In this document: one piece after another, positions 56,766 to 64,000 of the stretch
Numbering within the stretch: the stretch's first letter is position 1
Layout of the letters: each line of letters opens with the position of its first letter
DNA from: Siphonodentalium dalli
Taxonomy: Eukaryota; Mollusca; Scaphopoda; Gadilida; Siphonodentaliidae
Direction of reading: 5' to 3'
Length of the DNA: 64,000 bases
NCBI GenBank assembly: GCA_032622095.1
Contig: CP136064.1
Span: 44,224,989 to 44,288,988, forward strand
Made by a program: the position numbers and the translations under genes
Notes under the pieces: model-generated
The model's input: the letters and a program-made list of their open reading frames with translations, nothing else
The model's database searches: none
Told to the model about the DNA's origin: nothing

Positions 56766-57510
56766 ACAATACATTTCACTACTGTACGACCCAAAAACAA
56801 TATGTGTGCACATTGATAAATACTGTTTTTATTTCTTTTTACAGCATTAATGTCACCTCTATCAGCAAATGGTTTTTATTACTTTCATTGGGTTATATAT
56901 GGATAATGTCAGATAGTTGATTTTTATGAGAAGTCTGAAGGGAATTAATCTGGTTCATGTAGTTAACACTGTTTCAATATATGAGCTAGCATTGTCATGG
57001 GTGTCAGTAAATGTACCTTAAATTTGGATACACTTGGTATGAAAACATGAATATCAGTCAGCTGATGTTTATGGTATTATATTAACATGTAAATCATTTA
57101 CATACGATAATCTGATTGTAAAAAATTGACAAACAAATTACTTCCAATTTTTACTCGGAAACTCCCGTATGAGATGTGATACCTTGAACATTTGGCTGAT
57201 ATCTATGGTATTGTTTTAAATAAACATGTGAATTGTTTTACATGTGATAAACTGATTCATATATAAATTATTTACTATTTCCACTGGGTAGCTTATTTAC
57301 GAAAATTATTCATTAAAGATCACTTAGATGGGACATACATCATAGAAAGAATGTTGGAACACGAGAAATTACTGAAGATAAAAATCTCAACCCAGCCAAT
57401 TAATTTCATTACTGTACTATTAAAACATATATATAAATAATATGTGTGCACATATGAAAAACACTGTTTTTACTCTTTTTACAGCATTAATGTCACTTCT
57501 ATTAGCAAAT
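56655..57510. repeat. Diverged direct duplication of the L1 ORF1 3' part
   Basis: Positions 56657-56885 and 57298-57510 share GAAAATTATTCRTWAAAGATC, AAGATAAAAATCTCAACCCA and TTTTTACAGCATTAATGTCAC. The duplicate is more degraded. Confidence 0.8.
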
Positions 57511-57514
57511 GATC

Positions 57515-60400
57515 CATATAGAGCGTATATATTTGTGAAAAATATGCTCTTTATCATCTCTATATACGGGCATAAAACGCGCCGTTCAAAGTAAGCATGG
57601 TATTCTTATTTCAATCGAAGTAAGCCCATATTGGCACTATTTAATCTACTTTTTAATCGATACTTTTGCACGCTCTTCATATAATGTATTTTCAGTGCGA
57701 CCCGCCCCATTCAACAGGTATTAGTTTAATATTTCATAAAAATAAGTCCAGTATCAACCTATGTGAATAGATAGGCCCAATTTGAATCTATTGGCACGAG
57801 GAAAGATTTTTAGATGAAACAAGTGCAGCTCGTTCTCTCGGAAACCCGCACATTTATCTGCTTATAATATAATTGGTCTTAGTTAGATACTCTGCTTAGA
57901 ATCGCCTCATTTTGAGTCGATAATAAACTGAAAATGAGAACATTTTAATTACATTATCGACTCATAATGATTCGGTCATACGAATCGATGAAAACAAGTA
58001 GATTAATAGTGTCAGTATGGGTTTATTTTCGTATTGAAATAAGCACACACCGTTCTTATTTTGAACGCATAGCGTATGTTTGTACTCAAATATGCTATAA
58101 ATGGTCCTAACATTTATCAAAATAAGCCCGCATTGTGCTTTTTTCACGAGAACATGATGGAAAATCTCGAGAAAATAAGCATAGTACGGGCTTATATTTA
58201 ATTGGGCGAAATAGGCTGATATTGGCGTTATTTGAATCTCAATTACGCTCTATATGGGCCTAATTGCTCTGGTTATTAAAACAGCCGTACATGGGACTAT
58301 TTATATATGTAGTAAGAGCCTGCAGTGCTCTTATGTTCACGGCAACACGCTGGAAAATAACACGAATAAGCCAACTCATGACTTACCAGATTTACGTTCC
58401 TTAGTTTGCGTTTTCACTGTGGCCCCTGCCATCCAACGGAATAAGTCCAATATAAACCTATATGAATATTTAAGTCCAATGTGAACATATATGAATATTT
58501 AGGTCCAATGCACGTGGATATGTTGAAAATTATAAACAATGCCGTGTATACCCGTCCAGCTGTTTAAAACATTTGGCGTAAGTCGTTCGTGGTGGTCAAA
58601 TTAGTACTTAAAAATGCAAGTTTTCGTTGCTAAATTGCACTTTTTGGCAAAACCACAGCAGCCGCGAGGCTCTCCTTGTGGCTTCTTCTTGTGCCGCCAC
58701 TAGTTCATCTACAATTACCAAACTATAGCCATATATGCACATCTTCTGTTGGCATAACCACTGCAACCACGGTGCTATCATTGTGGATTCTTGTGCAGTC
58801 ACTAGTCCATCTAAAAATTATAAAACTTTGCAGCATATCCTCATGAAATTACGCACATAATCAACCTATAATGTGCAAATATATTCATATTGGATTATTT
58901 TATACCGAAATAAGCAGATAATGGACTAATCCGTTATTCCATTTTATGGCGCTGGCGACAGTAAAAGCACATTTTAAACAAAGTACACCCGATAAGTCGT
59001 GAGTTGGTTTATTTGTCTCACTGTCCTCACGTATATAAGGAACCTGTAATGAAGCCATGAGTCGATAATGTGACTAAAACGCTCTCATTTCCAGTTTATT
59101 ATTGACTCAAAATGAAGCGATTCTAAGTAGATTATCTAACTAAGACCAATTATATTATAAGCTGCTAATGTGCGGATTTTCGGGAGAAAAATGGTTGAAC
59201 TTGTTCCATCTAAAAATCCAATCCTCGGGCCAATAGGTTCAAATTTGACTTCACTGTTCACATAGTTTGAACGCCGCGTTTTATGCCCGTATATAGACAG
59301 GATATAGAGCATATTTTTCACAAATATGTACGCTCTATATGGGCTTGGGCAACATTAAAAATAAGCCCGTATTGGGATTCTTTTCACGAGAGCAGGCTAT
59401 TTTTGCAAAAATTAGCACAATACGGACTCATTTTATAATTGCAAAAAAATAAGCACATATTTGCATTATTTGAAAGCTGAAGTACGCTCTATAGGGGTCT
59501 AATTTCTCTGATTATTAAAACAGCCGTATATTGGACTATTTCAATATGAAATAAGTCAGTAGCTTGTTTGTTTTCACGACTTACTAGGTGTACGTTCGTT
59601 TTATTGCGTGTTCACTGTGGCCCGTGCTATTCAATGGTGTAATTTGAGAATAAAATAAGTTCAAAACAAACCTATATGATTAATTCTTTCCAATGTGAAT
59701 CAATTTATACGAAACTATGTTGATAATTACAAACACTATCATGTGTACCCGTCCAGCTATTTAAAACATTGGTCGTAAGTCGTTCGATGGGTCAAAATAC
59801 TGGGCAAAATGCAATTTTTCGTCGCTTAAGCGCACTTTTATGCGGAACCATAGCAGCCACGAAGCTCTTCTTGTGGATTTTTCTTGTGCCACCACTACTT
59901 CATCGAAAAATCCCAAACTAGGTCATATATGCACATAATGTGATTATTTGATTCTAAAATAAGCAGGTAATGAACTCATACCCGTTATTTCGTTTTATGG
60001 CGCGGGTCATAGTGAAAACACACGTTAAAGTTCAGACACACGTTCAGTCGTGAGTTGGCTTACTTTTGTCATTGTCCGCATATAATCTGCCTAGGAGTGC
60101 CTCATTGTGAGTCGATAATGTGACTAAAATGCTCCCATTTTCAGCACATTTTCGACTTAAAATGAGGCAACTCTAAGCAGATTATCTGCCTAAAATATGT
60201 TATATTCTAAGCTGATAATGTGCGGTTTTTGGGAGAACAGTCTGAACACCACCGCAACAACGGGGTTATCCTTGAGGATTCTTGTTAAGTCACTGTTCCA
60301 TCTACAAACTGGTCATTTATGCCCTTTCAGCTGTTTACAAATTGGGCGTAAATAATTTTTTCGTTACGAAATCGCCTCTGTATGCAGGAAGTGTCTATTC
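57515..60400. repeat. Cluster of AT-rich foldback repeats
   Basis: Recurring blocks in both orientations: CGCTCTATATGGGC with GCATATTTTTCACAAATATG (57520 and inverted 59290-59345); TGAGTCGATAATGTGACTAA with GCGATTCTAAG (57880-57960 inverted, 59060-59160, 60105-60215); GTTTTATGGCGC with GTGAAAACACA (58945, 59995); CCCGTCCAGCTGTTTAAAAC (58552, 59748). The arrangement looks like several copies of one composite foldback element, some nested. No coding frame is supported. Confidence 0.7.
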
Positions 60401-60540
60401 GCCATCGGATGGCAAATAGCGATTCTACCGATATGCGCTATTTGCCATCCGATGGTATTTTAAATAAAAGAAAACATATCATATCATCACAATACGCTAT
60501 TATAACGAGGATTCCTACCGCCTTCGTGATCATTAGGCCC

Positions 60541-61375
60541 AGTTGACCGTCGGTTGACCACCTACAGATATCATGGGGGGATGGCAAATAAGAAATCGAC
60601 AAATTTTGAAGGAAATTTCGTATAGTTTGAACATTTAGTGGCACAAGCTGTCGCTATATGACCACATAATCATCATTTGTACCCGCCTTACTGAAAACCC
60701 GGACCAGTTGACCGTCGGTTTACCACCCACAGATATCCTGGGGGGATGGCAAATAAGTAATCGACAAATTTTGAATGAAATTTCGTATAGATTGAACATT
60801 TAGTGGCACAAGCTGTCGCTATATTGCCACATAATCACCATTTGTACCCGCCTTACTGAAAACCCGGACCAGTTGACCGTCGGTTGACCACCCACAGATA
60901 TCCTGGGGGGATGGCAAATAAGAAATCGACAAATTTTGAAGGAAATTTCGTATAGTTTGAACATTTAGTGGCACAAGCTGTCGCTATATGGCCACATCAT
61001 CATCATTTGTACCCGCCTTACTGAAAACCCGGACCAGTTGACCGTCGGTTGACCACCCACAGATATCCTGGGGGGATGGCAAATAAGGAATCGACAAATT
61101 TTGAAGGAAATTTCGTATAGTTTGAACATTTAGTGGCACAAGCTGTCGCTATATGGCCACATAATCATCATTTGTACCCGCCTTACTGAAAACCCGGACC
61201 AGTTGACCGTCGGTTGACCACCCACAGATATCCTGGGGGGATGGCAAATAAGGAATCGACAAATTTTGAAGGAAATTTCGTATAGTTTGAACATTTAGTG
61301 GCACAAGCTGTCGCTATATGACCACATAATCATCATTTGTACCCGCCTTACTGAAAACCCGGACCAGTTGACCGA
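60541..61375. repeat. 165-bp satellite array (five units)
   Basis: Unit starts (AGTTGACCGTCGGTT) fall at 60541, 60706, 60871, 61036, 61201 and a partial at 61366, exactly 165 bp apart. Units differ by only a few bases and contain GGGGGGATGGCAAATAAG and GTGGCACAAGCTGTCGCTAT. The preceding 60400-60540 carries two related short segments (GCCATCCGATGG) but is not a full unit. Confidence 0.95.
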
Positions 61376-63207
61376 TACGGAGACTAATTCCAATACCTCA
61401 TGCCAACGTTCACTTCGTTCCCGAGTCTGTTTTCAATAAATTTAATCAAATAGTATTCCGGATGCCGCCTCTCTGTTATGGCGTATTCCGGATGCCGGTG
61501 TCCATTTTAAGCCGGATGCTGGATGCCAGGGGGAGGGGGGTCGTCACCCTCATGACAGTTCATGTTGCAGTAACTTAACTCTAACAGTAGCAGTAACTAT
61601 ATAAGTCGCTATCACCAATACCATATTGCTTCCTTTTGATTTCTCGGACCGGGTACGTGATCAGCCACCGGCCAGATATAAAAGTCAAAAATATTCTCCG
61701 TCAAGAAATTATCATGATCCTCCTGATAATATTCATGTGAAAGAGTACGAGACCAGAGCTAAAAGTCAGATTCCATAAAGACATGACCTATACAGTTGAT
61801 TGATAAGAGATTAACTGACCCCGTTGATTTTCTAGTGAGCGGCTATATATGACCAGCGCTAAAAGTCAGATTCTCTGTTAAGACACTACATGACCTTCCG
61901 CGTGCCAACCCCATTTGAGATTTGTGGTCGCGATCGCGACGTGTCTGCCGCGCAGACATTTGTTATGGCTCACTTTGTTTCCTGCGCAGATGCTATCTTC
62001 CATTTTATCCCTTTAAAAGGAAACAATAAATATGCTATTTCCCATAAATAGAACACGCGCCGATAAGGATACTTAGGGCAGTCGTTTTGTTCAGAATATG
62101 TCGGGAATGTGTTTTCACGATGACGTCAATGGATAAACACAGTTTATAGGTTACGGAACCTTGATCCTGTGGATATCCATGGAATCTATGATAGACATGT
62201 ACCATCGCTGAATTTTTATCAAATCTTATGCCTAACAACAATTTAAGTGTTATAATCCAACCATGGTTACGTGGCAGAACACTCATTGTGTGTATATATA
62301 ACATTCAAAAACATATAATAAGCTATTTTAAATAATATTTTAATAATGACACTTCTGATTGTTACATATGATCATAATCAAGATGGCTATTCCTGTCGTA
62401 TTTCAAACACCAGAGCAGTCATGATTTTAAAAATATATACGTTCATTCATGATTCATACATACACTGTTTTTTTCTCTAAAATCGCTCGGTTTAACCAAA
62501 CACAACGAAAATTTCAACGCTATAAAAACATAACTGTAATGGTTCTTATCATCGTGTTGTCCCACCAGGCTGGTGACGCTATAGCGCATTGTCCCCACAT
62601 CCGGTTGTAACTACAATCTGATTGGCTACAACGCCACGTTTAAATCACCATGCCCCCCGTCACTCTTGGCAGCGGGGTATAAGAGAACGTGAGCGAAACA
62701 TCGGGGGTATATATGGGCACGTGAAACATCATTGGTATATGAATCACCCTTGAACTGGTAGTTTCCACCAATCGTGACGTTGCTCTGGCAGGCCGAGTTT
62801 GACGTCACCTGACGCCGGATCCATAGGTCAGCTACTGAATTATTCTTATTGGTCCTCATTGGTGTGAATTTATCTGAGAACCTATGAAAAGCACACTTAA
62901 ATTGAGATCGCATGGCAATTGTTGTGGGGACAAAATCGTTATCTCCGCCAACATCGTGGGTTACAAGAAGATTTTTAATACCTGGATGTCTCTTTTTTAA
63001 ACCATCGGCTCCGCCTCGGGGTTCAAAACCGACATCCAGGTATTAAATCTCCATGTACCGTACCCCCGATGTTGCTGAAGATAACTAATAATATTATTTC
63101 AGCAGGACCCACCAGCGTCATAGCAAATTAGAAGGACCACTTAACCGGGGGGGGGGATTTTATACATGTACTTGAACACCATGGTTACCATCTATGTTTT
63201 CAAACAG
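61376..63207. other. Intergenic or intronic sequence
   Basis: Contains GTATTCCGGATGCCG direct repeats (61455-61500) and inverted segments around 62935-63060. No exon was supported upstream of the VWC exon. Confidence 0.4.
62970..63050. repeat. Inverted repeat with CpG-rich centre
   Basis: TTAATACCTGGATGTC and GACATCCAGGTATTAA flank a 35-bp centre with GGCTCCGCCTCGGGG. Outer fragments CAACATCG and CGATGTTG (62951, 63068) extend the symmetry. Confidence 0.8.
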
Positions 63208-63301
63208 GGTGGTCACGTGTTCTGCCACTTGAAGACGTGCGAGCCGCTGACGTGTGAAGACGTTGTCAAGGACGACGACGATTGCTGTCCGAGGTGTCGA
63301 G
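63208..63301 (+). CDS. Exon of a VWC (chordin/von Willebrand type C) domain protein
   Basis: TTTTCAAACAG precedes the exon and GTTAGT follows it. The 94-bp exon reads GGHVFCHLKTCEPLTCEDVV and then DDDDCCPRCRG, giving the spacing C-x4-C-x4-C, then CC and C that ends a VWC domain. Such domains occur in secreted BMP-binding and matrix proteins. It is GC-rich against its surroundings, as expected for a conserved exon. No neighbouring exon is found in this window; the rest of the gene should lie beyond 64000 and possibly upstream in sequence I could not recognise. Confidence 0.8.
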
Positions 63302-64000
63302 GTTAGTTATGTGTACCAGAAACAGTCATAATAATATCAACTCTCTTATTTGTGGACATTTTGAAAACAAATTCAATGGCTATATATGGTTTGAACGAAA
63401 CTGGCCTGATTGTTTATTATATGCACACCGAGCATTATTACAAAATTGTTTTTTACAGAATTATACAGGGGGGGAGGTCGGAAAAAAAATTCAGGCACGT
63501 ATGGCATTTTTTCCCTTTCGATCATTTTTTGTACCCATGCACCCACCCCCACCGCCAAATTTTTTTCCGTTTTCGGCAGTTTTTTCCGACCATTTTTTGA
63601 CACCCACCCCCCCCTTTTAACACTAAAACAGATTTGCGGGGGGAAATTCACTGTAAACAGCTGTATATGAATTTCTGTGCATACTATTTATCATGGATGT
63701 TAACATGGACATGTAAATAGGAATGAGTCATTTTGAGGTCATTCGGCCAAAAAAACATGGCTACCAGCGGCCATCTTGGATTTAAAAATTTGCAACAAAA
63801 TACAACACGATAACTGCCTGCAGTCAGTTTACCAGTTAGAATTACATTATTTCTCTCATTCAAAGTGGTTTTGAAGCCCAACTAATTGCCAAAACACTAA
63901 ACAAACAAGCATGAATTTTTGTTTTTGTTGCGGAAAAAATTGCTTGTTGGTGGCTTTGACCACCCACCCACACCCGGCATACGTGCCGGAATTTTTTTTT
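63302..64000. other. Intron sequence with an inverted-repeat element
   Basis: AAAAAAAATTCAGGCACGTA (63482 on) is mirrored by TACGTGCCGGAATTTTTTTT at the window end (63981-64000). Between them is pyrimidine-rich sequence with CACCCACCCCC runs. It looks like a MITE whose right end falls at the window edge. No exon seen. Confidence 0.6.

Overview
The window is invertebrate animal nuclear DNA. It is AT-rich, has GT-AG introns and is packed with mobile elements. The mix (Polinton, Helitron-like pair, TTAA-flanked MITEs, L1-like and other non-LTR fragments, a THAP/P-element relic, a small secreted C-type lectin, a VWC exon) would fit a mollusc or another lophotrochozoan; that placement is an inference. 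No tRNA, rRNA, CRISPR array or bacterial operon was seen.

Region 1 (1-2193) holds a 60-bp minisatellite and a host repeat. Region 2 (2194-18337) is a complete 16.1-kb Polinton/Maverick. It has ~1.06-1.09-kb terminal inverted repeats and a perfect 6-bp target duplication, CACGCA. Rightward it carries protein-primed DNA polymerase B (with an apparent intron), then a unit of a tandem PC4-like protein and a TATA-binding-protein homologue. Leftward it carries nine closely packed or overlapping genes: packaging ATPase, two small proteins, chromodomain integrase, a membrane/PC4-like protein, minor capsid, another small protein, major capsid and maturation protease. Four genes carry one lesion each, so this copy is probably dead but young. 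The PC4-like/TBP unit is the most notable content: the element appears to bring its own promoter-recognition proteins and has TATA boxes upstream of its gene blocks.

Region 3 (18338-28300) has copies of the repeat the Polinton landed in, including an unoccupied version of the insertion site. A TTAA-flanked MITE follows, then two near-identical ~3.5-kb Helitron-like elements in opposite orientation. Region 4 (28300-40830) contains a four-exon C-type lectin gene on the minus strand. Its signal-peptide exon was copied by a recent 2.2-kb tandem duplication, and a 1.77-kb hAT-like element sits inside the second copy. A decayed extra lectin exon lies in intron 3.

Region 5 (40830-61400) is mostly element debris: a piggyBac-type MITE with nested palindromes, a 5'-truncated non-LTR retrotransposon, an L1-type endonuclease fragment, a second copy of the TTAA MITE, a THAP/P-element transposase pseudogene, an L1 ORF1 fragment, a cluster of foldback repeats and a 165-bp satellite. 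Region 6 (61400-64000) has one exon of a VWC-domain gene on the plus strand and repeats. All family calls come from reading motifs by eye; no database search was made.
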